A DNA stretch of 13,418 nucleotides, taken from the NCBI RefSeq assembly GCF_000720255.1, contig NZ_JOJE01000075.1:1-13418 (forward strand), in the 5' to 3' direction. A model generated the notes under the pieces. The model saw nothing but the letters and a program-made list of their open reading frames with translations. It was not told where the DNA came from and made no database searches. The position numbers and the translations under genes were made by a program. The stretch is from Streptomyces griseus subsp. griseus. GTDB lineage: Bacteria; Actinomycetota; Actinomycetes; Streptomycetales; Streptomycetaceae. This document shows, piece after piece, positions 1 to 7,445 of the stretch (positions within the stretch are counted from its first letter, which is position 1; every line of letters starts with the position of its first letter).

Positions 1-168
1 GTGCGCGAGGTACAACATCTGACCGGTCGCGGAATCGCCGGTGAAGTGCACCATCAGGTAGCCGGGGTCGGCAGCGGCCGCCCGCTCGGGTGTGGTCAGC
101 GTCTGGGAGGCGAAGAGCAGGCCGACGGCGGCGAGTATCGCCGCCAGCCGTGAGAGAACCACGGGCAT
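1..168 (-). CDS. N-terminus of secreted GH43-like glycoside hydrolase (partial, runs off window)
   Basis: Only the first 56 residues lie in the window. They start at an ATG (168-166) preceded by a GGGGAGG ribosome binding site about 3 nt upstream. Residues 6-33 form a Sec signal peptide: one arginine, a hydrophobic core LAAILAAVGLLFA, and an Ala-rich end before DPGYLMV. The mature start, with GYLMVHFTGDSATGQMLYLA, resembles the first propeller blade of secreted actinobacterial GH43 enzymes (arabinosidase/xylosidase type), which open with a 'YLMVHFTG...IYLA' strand pair. The same kind of blade (FVMGYFTQ...YGLHLAVS) opens the GH43 protein at 2821-4197. No catalytic residue is inside the window, so substrate cannot be assigned. 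A copy of the 24-bp motif shared with the two other hydrolase units lies about 100 nt upstream. GH43 membership is a fold-level inference from a short N-terminus; that this is a secreted protein is much surer. Confidence 0.6.
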   Translation of the reverse strand, partial: MPVVLSRLAAILAAVGLLFASQTLTTPERAAAADPGYLMVHFTGDSATGQMLYLAH

Positions 169-172
169 GCGC

Positions 173-186
173 CTCCCCTGCGGGAG
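173..186 (-). promoter_or_regulatory. Small hairpin covering the ribosome binding site of the GH43-like gene
   Basis: On the minus strand CTCCC (186-182) can pair with GGGAG (177-173) across a 4-nt loop. The second arm is the Shine-Dalgarno sequence of the gene starting at 168. Such a hairpin could reduce translation initiation. It is only 5 bp long and may be chance in GC-rich DNA. Confidence 0.25.
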
Positions 187-267
187 TCTTCGCCACAGCG
201 TGGCAACGGTGGACGAGTGACGGGTCTGGAACACGTGCTGTCCCCTTCAACTTCAATGTGCAAAGGT

Positions 268-291
268 TCGATATTTCGAGCGATGTTCGGC
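268..291 (-). promoter_or_regulatory. Copy A of a shared 24-bp operator-like motif
   Basis: On the + strand the site reads TCGATATTTCGA followed directly by GCGATGTTCGGC. It aligns without gaps to sites at 4257-4280 and 6666-6689; 14 of the 24 positions are identical in all three. It contains a TCGA-N4-TCGA inverted repeat. It lies 99 nt upstream of the start codon at 168, in the same orientation relative to its gene as the other two copies. The likely role is binding of a sugar-responsive regulator; the protein is unknown and is not encoded in this window. Confidence 0.6.
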
Positions 292-374
292 CCTGTGGAT
301 GGTGAATCGGGACCGGAAGAGACAATGCAGCCAGAAGATCGTTGATGGAACTGACCGGTTAAGGTGCGATGAGC

Positions 375-388
375 CGCCCGTCAGGGCG
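375..388 (-). terminator. Weak hairpin downstream of the GH127 gene
   Basis: CGCCC (375-379) and GGGCG (384-388) form a 5-bp stem with a 4-nt loop, flanked by a further GCC/GGC pair after small bulges. It lies 34 nt beyond the stop codon of the gene ending at 422. No T-run follows on the minus strand. It is the only terminator candidate seen for this unit. Confidence 0.25.
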
Positions 389-421
389 AGGCCGCAGATA
401 CCTCCAGACGCGCACCTGTCC

Positions 422-2722
422 CTAGTTCCTCACGATGCGCCACCGGTTGTCGGCGGTGCCGTCGTCCGAGTCCTGGACCGCGAAGGCACCGACAGCGGTG
501 GAGTTGTTCGCGATGGCGAGCAACTTGCCGCTGTTCTCGTTGCGGATCTTGTAGGTCCCGTCTCCCTGGTCGAGCAGCGTCCATCGATGGTCGGCGGTGC
601 CGTTGTCGGACCACTGGAGGACAGTCGCGCCGTCGGCCGTGGACATGTTCAGGACGCCGAGCACCTTGCCGCTGTTGACGTTGCGGAAGCGCACCGCGCT
701 TCCATCGGTGATCATGTACCAGTCGTGGTCGGCGGTGCCGTTGTCCGACCACTGGAGAGCGCGCCCGCCGTCTGCCGTGGACATGCTCTGGATGCCCAGC
801 AGGAGACCGCTGGCCGCGTTGGCGAGACGGAAGGTGCCGCCGGCGTTCCAGTAGACGGTGTAATTGTGGCCGTGCGCGTCGTAGAACGGGCCCAGGTTGA
901 CGGTGGAACCGTTGGCGGTGGCGGTGAAGGCGAGTGAACTGCTGCTGGTCCGTGTGATGGACGACGTGTTCAGTGTCGGCAGGGAGCTGAGCGTGGAGTC
1001 ACCGTAGTTGCCCGACAGGACCACCGGGCCGTAGGTGATTGCGGAGACGTTCGCGTTGTCGTTGGCCGCTCGCATGACGACCCGCATGGGCAGGCGAACG
1101 GTGACCGTGTCGCCGGAGGTCCAGGAGCGGCTCAGGGTGGCGTAACTGCCGGGATTCCTGGCGATGTTCTGCTCGACGCCGTTGACGCTGATGGTGGCCC
1201 CGGTGGTCCAGCTCGGGATACGGATGCGCATCGCCCAGGTCCCGCCGACGCTGCCGGTGACTTGCAGGGTCGTCGTGTCGCTGGCGGGGTACGACGTGGT
1301 CTGGGTGACCGTGATCCCGCGCTCCGACCAGGTGAGCACCGAGGGCACGAACATGTTCACGATCAGCGTGTTGTCACTGTGGAAGTAGATCGAGTCCATC
1401 AGCCTGGTGTGCATCTCCAGGCCCGTGCCCTGGCAGCACCAGAAGGTGCCGTAGTCGGTGCTCCAGGTGCCGCCGCCCAACGCCGGGCCCACACCGCGTC
1501 GGCCCCCCGGGTTGAGCGGGGTGAAGTAGGTGACGTGGCCGTGGTCGTCGGCCGGGTTCTGCTGGCCGATCATCTGGTTCAGCCAGGCCCGCTCGTAGTA
1601 GTCGAACAGCGCGGTCCGGTTCGGATCCAGCGCGAACAGTTCCCGGGTGAGGCTGAGCATGTTGACGGTGTTGCAGCTTTCGCAGGTGTCCTTGACCAGG
1701 TAGCCGGCGATGGCGTTCGGGGCGCGGAAGTGCTCCGCCTGGCTGTTGCCGCCGATGGCGTAGGAGTGCGCGTTGACGGTGAAGTTCCAGGCGTTGGTGG
1801 CGATGTCCCGGTAGCGGGTGGTGCCGGTGGCCTTGTACTCCCGGGCGGCCCCGATCCACTTGGGTACCTGGGTGTTGGCGTGCAGTCCGTTGAGCTTGTC
1901 CTGGTTGGACGCCAGCGGGTCGAACACCGCGGCGTGGTCGAACCGTTGGGCGACGGTGAGCCATCGCGCGTCACCCGTCTGCTGGTAGAGATCGGTCAGC
2001 ACGGCGTTCATGCCGCCGAACTCGATGCGCAGCATGGTCTGCATCTGCTGGCTGGTCAGCCGGCCGGTGCGCCAGTCGACCCATCCGGCCAGGGCGAGCA
2101 GCACGTCCCGGGCTTGTGTGCTGCCGATGTGGCGCCATACGTCCAGCAGGCCGGTGAGGGTCTTGTGGATCGTGTAGTACAGCACCTCGCCACTGGTTCC
2201 CTGCTCGAGAGCAGTGAAGTTGGACTCGGGGTAGCCGGAGAGATACCCGGAGTTGAAACCGGCGGCGCTGTTGTTGGCCTGGCACTTGGCCAACTCCGCG
2301 ACCATGTAGGTGGCCTTGTCCCGGCAGGTGGTGTCCCCGGTCACGGCGTACAGCTGTGCCCATGCCGTGAGGAAGTGCCCCTGGATGTGGGTGCGGAAGC
2401 CGAAATTCGGCGCGTCCCAGCCGCCGTTGGCAGCCGCGCCGTTGGTGGACAGCTTGTGGTTGGCGCGGAAGTTGTACAGCAGCCGGTCGACATCGATGAA
2501 CCGCAGGTAGTTCTGCGTGCGGTTCTGGTTGTCCAGCCACCGGCTCGCGGTGAGCCGGACCTGGCCGAGTTCGAAGGGGTGCGCCAAGGCCCCGATGTCG
2601 GCCCTCGCGGGAGGGATGGCCGCGTGGGCGGGAGATGCGCCGATGAAGGACCCGGTGGCAGAGGCGGCGGCGGTGGCCCCGGCTACTTGCAGGAGGCGCC
2701 GTCTGCTGATGAAGGAAGACAT
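422..2722 (-). CDS. Secreted GH127-type beta-L-arabinofuranosidase with C-terminal ricin-type lectin domain
   Basis: 766 residues from ATG 2722. The N-terminus SRRRLLQVAG (6-15), a hydrophobic stretch and PAHAA (31-35) form a Tat signal peptide. Residues about 45-560 match the DUF1680 family (GH127/GH146), retaining beta-L-arabinofuranosidases that use a zinc-bound cysteine nucleophile. Expected metal and nucleophile residues are present: Glu348-x-Cys350 (in DTCESC) and Cys429-Cys430 (in FWCCQGT). Glu330 in QAEHF is the likely acid/base, 18 residues before the Glu-x-Cys pair, close to the spacing in the characterised Bifidobacterium enzyme HypBA1. Residues about 628-766 are a ricin B-like (CBM13) domain with three repeats, each holding a GTAD-x2-W element. 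The start is favoured over the much longer open frame because the Tat signal begins there and an AAAGGG sequence lies about 8 nt upstream. It lies 98 nt downstream of the GH43-AbfB gene, probably in one operon. GH127 versus GH146 and the exact substrate (Hyp-linked arabinosides or arabinan side chains) cannot be settled here. Confidence 0.9.
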   Translation of the reverse strand: MSSFISRRRLLQVAGATAAASATGSFIGASPAHAAIPPARADIGALAHPFELGQVRLTASRWLDNQNRTQNYLRFIDVDRLLYNFRANHKLSTNGAAANGGWDAPNFGFRTHIQGHFLTAWAQLYAVTGDTTCRDKATYMVAELAKCQANNSAAGFNSGYLSGYPESNFTALEQGTSGEVLYYTIHKTLTGLLDVWRHIGSTQARDVLLALAGWVDWRTGRLTSQQMQTMLRIEFGGMNAVLTDLYQQTGDARWLTVAQRFDHAAVFDPLASNQDKLNGLHANTQVPKWIGAAREYKATGTTRYRDIATNAWNFTVNAHSYAIGGNSQAEHFRAPNAIAGYLVKDTCESCNTVNMLSLTRELFALDPNRTALFDYYERAWLNQMIGQQNPADDHGHVTYFTPLNPGGRRGVGPALGGGTWSTDYGTFWCCQGTGLEMHTRLMDSIYFHSDNTLIVNMFVPSVLTWSERGITVTQTTSYPASDTTTLQVTGSVGGTWAMRIRIPSWTTGATISVNGVEQNIARNPGSYATLSRSWTSGDTVTVRLPMRVVMRAANDNANVSAITYGPVVLSGNYGDSTLSSLPTLNTSSITRTSSSSLAFTATANGSTVNLGPFYDAHGHNYTVYWNAGGTFRLANAASGLLLGIQSMSTADGGRALQWSDNGTADHDWYMITDGSAVRFRNVNSGKVLGVLNMSTADGATVLQWSDNGTADHRWTLLDQGDGTYKIRNENSGKLLAIANNSTAVGAFAVQDSDDGTADNRWRIVRN
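588..757. repeat. Near-identical 32-bp direct repeats inside the ricin domain of the GH127 gene
   Basis: The segment at 588-619 recurs at 726-757 with one mismatch in 32 bases. The spacing of 138 nt is exactly 46 codons. Both encode the same part of successive ricin subdomains (LQWSDNGTADH). A more diverged third copy lies near 446-475. This is intragenic duplication of the lectin module, kept similar at DNA level. Confidence 0.8.
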
Positions 2723-2794
2723 CTTGCACCCTTTCGGTGACGAGAGAGCGATTGCTTGGCCGGTTGATCGGTCACATGTCCGGCGGTCGGGGGC

Positions 2795-2814
2795 CCCGTC
2801 GGGCGTCGGACGGG
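2795..2814 (-). terminator. Possible attenuating hairpin between the GH43-AbfB and GH127 genes
   Basis: CCCGTC (2795-2800) pairs with GACGGG (2809-2814) over an 8-nt loop, just after the stop codon of the upstream gene. There is no T-run. The stem is weak, so partial read-through into the GH127 gene, giving less downstream transcript, is the most it could do. It could equally be chance. Confidence 0.25.
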
Positions 2815-2820
2815 TGTGCT

Positions 2821-4197
2821 TCAGTACCAGATGGAGAAGGTGGCGTCGGCTTTGGCGACGGCGGTGGAGATCGGGTCGATGCGCAGCACGTAGTCGTAGT
2901 GCCGGATGTAGCGGTCCGGGTAGTTGTGAGAGCGGAACGACGACCAGGACGGGTCGGCGAGCCCGGCTGTCTTGTGGAAGGTGGCGTCCTGGGCGAACGT
3001 CGTGGTGCCGTCGTTGACGTCGAGTCGCAGCTGGTAGTAGGCGTGCCGCAGATAGCGGGTGGGCTGGCTGACGGACTGGAACGAGACGCCGGAGGAGTCG
3101 GCCAGCCCCGGCACCAACTTCCATTCCGAGTCGGTGTAGGGGTCGAAGGGGTACTGGTCGATGCGGCCGATGTAGTCGGCGTGCCGCCAGTATCTGTCCG
3201 GAAAGTTGTAGGACTTCAGCCGGTTCCAGGCGGGCTTGCCCCACTTGGCGACCATGTTGTCGTACACCGTCTGGGGAATGGGCTGGATGGTGGCGTGTTT
3301 GGAGTTCAGCGGCTGGGTGTAGACGCGCCGGTCGGTGGCGGTCCAGGTGCCGGTGGAAAGGTCGCCGGTCTGCCAGGCGTAGAACACCGCGTTGGCGTCG
3401 CCCCACAGGTACCAGGTGCCGGAGGCCTGGGCGAGGATCGGGGCCTCGATGCCTCCTTGGGGCGCCAAGCCCGAGGTGAATTGGGTGAAGCTGCCGGGGT
3501 CGAGGGAGGTCGACTTCGCCCCCACGAGGCTGTTGTGGCCCTTGAAGTACAGGTAGTTGACGCCGTTCACGTTCATGGCCAGGGAGCCGTCGATGACGTC
3601 GTAGCCCGGGTCGAAGAAGACCTGCGGTGACGTCACCGTCGTGAAGTCCGTGGTGTAGTTCACCATGATCACGTTGTGTCCGCTGCTGTTGACGGCCGAG
3701 TAGATGATGGCGTACTGGCCGCGGGAGGCGTCCCAGAAGGCTTCGGGCGCCCAGCTGTGGGTGGCCATCGAGTGCAGTTTCAGCAGGCGGTAGTTGTCGA
3801 AGGAGCGCAGGTCGGCGGAGTCCCAGACGTGGATGACCTGGCTTTGCTTGGTCCAGTCGGTTCCCTTCAGGTTGGTCGCCATGACGACGAAGGTGCCGTC
3901 CTGCTTCGGCAGGATGAAGGGGTCGCGCAGACCACCGTCGCCCCCGGTCGGGGTCACGACGGGGTTGTTCTGGTTCAGCGGCATCCACTGCAGCGCGTCG
4001 GTGCTGACCGCGAGGTGCAGGCCGTAGTCGGTACCGAGGTTTCTCGGTGACTGGGTGAAGTAGCCCATGACGAACGGGGAGCCCGTGGCGGCGTTCGCGG
4101 ACTGGCTGCCGATGGTCAGCGCCCCGGTCATGGACAGCGGCACGGCCGCGGCCGCGCCGAGGAACAGCCGGCGCGACGGGAGGGGGGTTGTGCTCAT
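2821..4197 (-). CDS. Secreted GH43 glycosidase with C-terminal AbfB (CBM42) arabinose-binding domain
   Basis: 458 residues from ATG 4197, with GGAGA 6 nt upstream. SRRLFLGAAAAVP (8-20) to SANAA (33-37) is a Tat signal peptide. Residues about 40-305 are a five-bladed GH43 propeller. Family landmarks are GLRDPFI with Asp92 (likely base), WAPEAFWD (149-156), VIDGSL with Asp203 (pKa-modulating Asp) and GIEAPIL with Glu251 (acid), so the inverting triad looks complete. Residues about 325-445 are an AbfB domain, a beta-trefoil that binds arabinofuranose side chains. Its repeated F/YPDRY-x-RH and RYLRH signatures occur at about residues 332-339, 381-385 and 427-433. The enzyme is probably an extracellular arabinofuranosidase or arabinanase, but GH43 activity cannot be read from sequence alone and beta-xylosidase remains possible. 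It is first in a likely operon with the GH127 gene, and the 24-bp motif lies 59 nt upstream. The frame stays open upstream to 4404, but that start would bury the Tat signal. Confidence 0.88.
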   Translation of the reverse strand: MSTTPLPSRRLFLGAAAAVPLSMTGALTIGSQSANAATGSPFVMGYFTQSPRNLGTDYGLHLAVSTDALQWMPLNQNNPVVTPTGGDGGLRDPFILPKQDGTFVVMATNLKGTDWTKQSQVIHVWDSADLRSFDNYRLLKLHSMATHSWAPEAFWDASRGQYAIIYSAVNSSGHNVIMVNYTTDFTTVTSPQVFFDPGYDVIDGSLAMNVNGVNYLYFKGHNSLVGAKSTSLDPGSFTQFTSGLAPQGGIEAPILAQASGTWYLWGDANAVFYAWQTGDLSTGTWTATDRRVYTQPLNSKHATIQPIPQTVYDNMVAKWGKPAWNRLKSYNFPDRYWRHADYIGRIDQYPFDPYTDSEWKLVPGLADSSGVSFQSVSQPTRYLRHAYYQLRLDVNDGTTTFAQDATFHKTAGLADPSWSSFRSHNYPDRYIRHYDYVLRIDPISTAVAKADATFSIWY

Positions 4198-4256
4198 TCG
4201 GTGTCTCCAGGGGTGCACGAAGTCGGTGATGTGGGCGCATCGAAAGACCATCACGA

Positions 4257-4280
4257 TCGATATACCGAACATCGTTCGGT
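4257..4280 (-). promoter_or_regulatory. Copy B of the shared 24-bp operator-like motif
   Basis: On the + strand it reads TCGATATACCGA followed by ACATCGTTCGGT. This copy contains the clearest symmetry: ACCGAAC and GTTCGGT arms around ATC (4264-4280). It lies 59 nt upstream of the GH43-AbfB start codon, a position where a bound regulator could block or activate the promoter. Confidence 0.65.
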
Positions 4281-4310
4281 GAGACGGTCGGAGGTTAGAA
4301 GAGTGGATAC

Positions 4311-4344
4311 GCGCCGTCAATCCTCCTGTCACGATTGACGGCGC
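4311..4344 (-). terminator. Hairpin terminator after the GH43-ricin gene
   Basis: A perfect 11-bp stem, GCGCCGTCAAT (4311-4321) with ATTGACGGCGC (4334-4344), has a 12-nt loop. It lies 64 nt downstream of the stop codon at 4408, between that gene and the promoter region of the next minus-strand unit. No long T-run follows, as is usual in streptomycetes. It separates the two transcription units. Confidence 0.7.
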
Positions 4345-4407
4345 GGCTTGCGTTGACGTCCCCCGGTCCGGCGCGGGCCATCCAGGCACTGCCCGCCGGG
4401 GCACCGG

Positions 4408-6459
4408 TCAGCCGGTGACGCGGCGGAAGGTCCATCGCTGGTTGGAGCTGCCGACGTCGCGGTACTGGATCAGCGCGGCACCGTCGGCCGTACTGCCTCC
4501 GTTGACGTCGAGCACCTTGCCGCTGTTGCGGTTGACCACGGCGAACTCGCCCCCGGTCTGGGGGCGCAGCTGCCACTGCTGGCTCGCCCGGCCGTCGGCG
4601 GTCGCCTGCACGACCCGCGCGCCGTCCGCCAACGAGGACCCCGCCACGTCGAGGACCTTGCCGCTGTTGACGCAGGTGATGGTGTGGTAGCCGTCCCCGG
4701 TGGACTGGAAGGCCCACTGCTGGTTCGGCTTTCCGTTGTCGGGCCACTGGATCACGGCGGCGCCGTCCGCCTTCGACGCGCCGGAGACATCGGCGACCTT
4801 GCCGCTGCGCACGCTGACGCACGTGTACGCCCTGGTGGGTGCGACGGTGTACTGCACGGAGTCCACGTCGACGTAGCCGGTGTTGTTCGGGTTGTAGGTG
4901 TAGAGGCCGATCCGGTCGCCGCGGTATCCGCCCCAGGTGAGCTGGTAGGTGCCGCCGAACGCGGTGAACGTGCTTCCGTCGAGGCTGTAGGAGAACTGGC
5001 TGACCCCGTTGACGTTCCAGGTGGTGCGCAGCCACACGGCGTTCTGGGTGATCGCCGGACCGTAGGTCAGGGTGCCGCCGGCGTTGTGCGCGATGGTGGT
5101 GGCGGTCCCCGAGCGCCGCACGCCCAGGCCGGCGTAGGTGGCCGCGTAGTGGCACAGCCCGGCGTGCTGGCCGTCGGCGAGGCCGGCCAGTTCGAGGCGG
5201 ACGGTCACCGTCGCGCCGCCCGCGGTGCGCAGCACCCGTTGGGTGAGCGTGTTGCCGACCTTGGTCAGGTTGTCGGCCGCCAGCGGTGCGAACGCCTTCA
5301 GCCTCAGGTAGCCGGGGCGTTCGGTCAGCGACCAGTGGTCCGCGCGCGGTTGGTAGTACCACTCCCACTGCGGCTTGATGCGGGTGTCGGTGAACAGGTC
5401 GCTGGTCACCACGGGGGGCAGCGCGTCGAGGGGCAGGCCGGGCGTGCCGCCGGCAGGCACCTGGCCGGTCCACACCATGGTGCCGATGCCGTCCGCGCCC
5501 ACCTGGCCCAGGATCGGCCAGCCGTCCACCCAGGTCACCGGCAGCAGGGACAGCGGACGGCCCTCCCAGTCGCCGTGGCCGTGGTGGGTCACGAAGTACC
5601 AGGTGCCGTCCGGGGCCTGCACCAGGCCGCCCTGGTTGGGTTCGCGGTCCACCGAGACGTTGACGTGCTCCAGCTGCCGGGTCTCGAAGGGGCCGTAGAG
5701 GCTGGAGCCGCGGTTCATCATGAGCACCCGGCCCTCGGGCTTCACCTCGCTGTACAGGTGGTAGTAAAGGCCGTTGATCTTGTACAGCTTGTTGGCCTCG
5801 CTGCCCGGCGACTGGTGGATGACCGTGGGCGAGCCGACCAGCGACTTCCCGTCCTCGGACAGCTTGAACAGGTTTATCTTGTAGCTGTCCGCGTAGTGCG
5901 TGGTGACCAGGTAGCCCTGGCCGTCGTCGTCCCAGAACGGGCACGGGTCGTCCCAGCCGGACGTCCGCCACACCGCCGTCAGCGGGTCCCACGGCCCGGT
6001 CGGCGACGGGGCCGATGTCATGAAGAAGCCTTCGTCGGGGGTGTTGAAGTACACCCAGTACCGGCCCGCGTGGAAGCGGATGGCCCCGGCCCACACACCA
6101 CGGCCGAAGCGGTTCATCCGGTCCCAGTTCAGCAGTGGTCCGATGCTGGTGAGATCGTCGACCGCGCCGCCGAGAGTCCGCCAGTTCACCAGGTCCTTCG
6201 AGTGCAGGACGGCGACGCCGGGCGAGTACCCGAACGTGCTGGTGATGCCGTAGTAGTCGGAGCCGACCCGGATGCAGTCCCAGTCGCTGAAGTCGCCCGG
6301 GAGGACGGGGTTGACGTAGGTGCCGTCGCCCTGGTCGCCCCACGTCCCGGCCGGCGGTGTGGCCGCCGCCGCTGTGCTTGGTGGCAGCAGGCCCGGTATC
6401 AGGAGAGCCCCGGTGCCCACGGTGGCGAGTCGGCACAGCTGTCGTCTGGTGATGTCCAT
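4408..6459 (-). CDS. Secreted GH43 beta-xylosidase/arabinofuranosidase-type enzyme with concanavalin-like and ricin domains
   Basis: 683 residues from ATG 6459, chosen over an in-frame ATG at 6492 because AAGGAAG lies 4 nt upstream and the Tat motif TRRQLCRL (4-11) is then N-terminal. The signal continues to about Ala33. Residues about 45-335 are a GH43 propeller opening with GTYVNPVLPGDFSDWD. Likely catalytic residues are Asp59 (base, in FSDWDCIRVG), Asp171 (in WDDPCPFWDDDG) and Glu221 (acid, in SEANKLYKING). Residues about 350-538 form the beta-sandwich domain that commonly follows the propeller in GH43 xylosidases. Residues about 543-683 are a ricin B-like/CBM13 domain with three QxW motifs (QQW, QQW, QRW). 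The architecture fits an extracellular exo-acting enzyme on arabinoxylan or arabinan oligosaccharides; the exact bond is not determinable. It is transcribed alone: a hairpin terminator follows, and the 24-bp motif lies 206 nt upstream. Confidence 0.87.
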   Translation of the reverse strand: MDITRRQLCRLATVGTGALLIPGLLPPSTAAAATPPAGTWGDQGDGTYVNPVLPGDFSDWDCIRVGSDYYGITSTFGYSPGVAVLHSKDLVNWRTLGGAVDDLTSIGPLLNWDRMNRFGRGVWAGAIRFHAGRYWVYFNTPDEGFFMTSAPSPTGPWDPLTAVWRTSGWDDPCPFWDDDGQGYLVTTHYADSYKINLFKLSEDGKSLVGSPTVIHQSPGSEANKLYKINGLYYHLYSEVKPEGRVLMMNRGSSLYGPFETRQLEHVNVSVDREPNQGGLVQAPDGTWYFVTHHGHGDWEGRPLSLLPVTWVDGWPILGQVGADGIGTMVWTGQVPAGGTPGLPLDALPPVVTSDLFTDTRIKPQWEWYYQPRADHWSLTERPGYLRLKAFAPLAADNLTKVGNTLTQRVLRTAGGATVTVRLELAGLADGQHAGLCHYAATYAGLGVRRSGTATTIAHNAGGTLTYGPAITQNAVWLRTTWNVNGVSQFSYSLDGSTFTAFGGTYQLTWGGYRGDRIGLYTYNPNNTGYVDVDSVQYTVAPTRAYTCVSVRSGKVADVSGASKADGAAVIQWPDNGKPNQQWAFQSTGDGYHTITCVNSGKVLDVAGSSLADGARVVQATADGRASQQWQLRPQTGGEFAVVNRNSGKVLDVNGGSTADGAALIQYRDVGSSNQRWTFRRVTG

Positions 6460-6665
6460 GGTTCTTCCTTGCTGGGTCACATGAATGGGCACCTGTCGCG
6501 GGTTGTCCGGTGGCCGCCGGCATGCCGGACTGCGGGCGCTGATCGAGCACTGTCACCGCAGCGTGAGCGGCGGTCTGGCACCAGGGGAGGGGCAAGCGGA
6601 TCGGTGACCAGAAGATGCCTGGGCGGGTCCGTTTCGGAGGGACGGCAACCGAAAAGGAAGGATGG

Positions 6666-6689
6666 CCGATATATCGAACAGCGCACGGC
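6666..6689 (-). promoter_or_regulatory. Copy C of the shared 24-bp operator-like motif
   Basis: On the + strand it reads CCGATATATCGA followed by ACAGCGCACGGC. The first part contains the perfect palindrome CGATATATCG. It is the most diverged copy in its second half. It lies 206 nt upstream of the GH43-ricin start, which suggests a longer 5' leader than for the other two units. Confidence 0.55.
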
Positions 6690-7271
6690 TTGTCGAACCG
6701 ACTGACGCTGAAGCTAGGGTCCCGTCCGTGCGGAAGTCAACGGATCGTCCTTGCTTTTCTCAACAGCATCGCCGCTGACCACTACGACATCATCGCGGAC
6801 GACGCCAACCGTCAGCTGTGGCGCAGCGCTACCCGAACAGGCGCCGCTGGATCTCGCGCCGGTAGTCCTCCCAAAGTTCTGTCGAGGTGCGCCGCGGTGG
6901 CCTGCGCCGCCTCCTCCGGTACGGAAGGGTCTTCACGGCTTCTCGCGCCACCGCCCTGCTGGTGCTCGGCATTTGGGCCATGTCGATCTCCGTGGGCAGC
7001 CGGTCACTCGGGGCCGAAGGAAGAAGGGCCTGAGCCGGCAAGGCCGCTGCGGTCGCTGGCTCGTCGTCCGTCCGTGATGCCTCCCGGGTGACTGCGGGGA
7101 ATGGTGACTGATCACTGTGGAACCGGCCCCATCGCAGCTCAGATGAATGATAAGTCGTACACATTCTGACCAAGATCTGCGCTGTAGGCCCTAGCCGACA
7201 ACTGTACAAATACCTTTTATTGGGACTGGTCGTGCGCGAACGCTACGTCGTCGCCGCCAAGTTCGCCAAAG
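6690..7271. other. Intergenic stretch with no convincing gene
   Basis: No frame carries a recognisable domain with a plausible start. A few phrases look like former coding DNA, for example a + strand frame near 6745-6835 (FLNSIAADHYDIIADDANRQ) and a minus-strand tail ending at 6829 (LWEDYRREIQRRLFG), but neither could be assigned to a family. Around 7141-7220 base composition turns locally AT-rich, which would suit a promoter region. Given the pseudogenes just downstream, this is probably decayed sequence. Confidence 0.45.
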
Positions 7272-7318
7272 GAGTGCCGTACGCACTCTTGACGAAACTC
7301 TTGATAAGGCGGCTAATT
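7272..7318 (+). promoter_or_regulatory. Putative promoter with an abutting inverted repeat
   Basis: GAGTGC (7272-7277) and GCACTC (7283-7288) form an inverted repeat around CGTAC. It touches a -35-like TTGACG (7289-7294). After 18 nt comes CTAATT (7313-7318), a weak -10. The arrangement looks like a repressible promoter and precedes the broken sugar transporter gene at 7446. It may be a leftover control region of that lost operon. Confidence 0.4.
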
Positions 7319-7445
7319 TCTTCGATGTCGATAGCAGTGCAGCCGCCTTCAGCATCCGACGCCCGCCCGGGACGGCCCGGCGTCGGTCCATCCAAGCGCC
7401 ACCCCCGACCTGCTCGGGGCACCCACGAACCGAGTGGAGTCACTC

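Noticed and set aside
422..4240. A single 1272-codon minus-strand open frame spanning the GH127 gene and the region upstream
   Set aside because: Only the part from 2722 has protein-family similarity and a signal peptide. The upstream part overlaps the GH43-AbfB gene in another frame and is low-complexity Arg/Pro/His text typical of a GC-rich shadow frame.
4684..6705. A 673-codon + strand open frame opposite the GH43-ricin gene
   Set aside because: Composition is Gly/Val/Arg-rich with no recognisable domain. The minus-strand gene on the same DNA has complete GH43 and ricin signatures.
6887..7033. A 48-codon + strand frame from GTG with one hydrophobic stretch (TALLVLGIWAMSISVG)
   Set aside because: No ribosome binding site, no family match, and it lies in a decayed region. 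A real small membrane protein cannot be excluded, but the support is too weak.
6829..7209. A 126-codon minus-strand frame ending LWEDYRREIQRRLFG
   Set aside because: The tail looks protein-like, but the rest is low-complexity and there is no supported start. I could not name a family.
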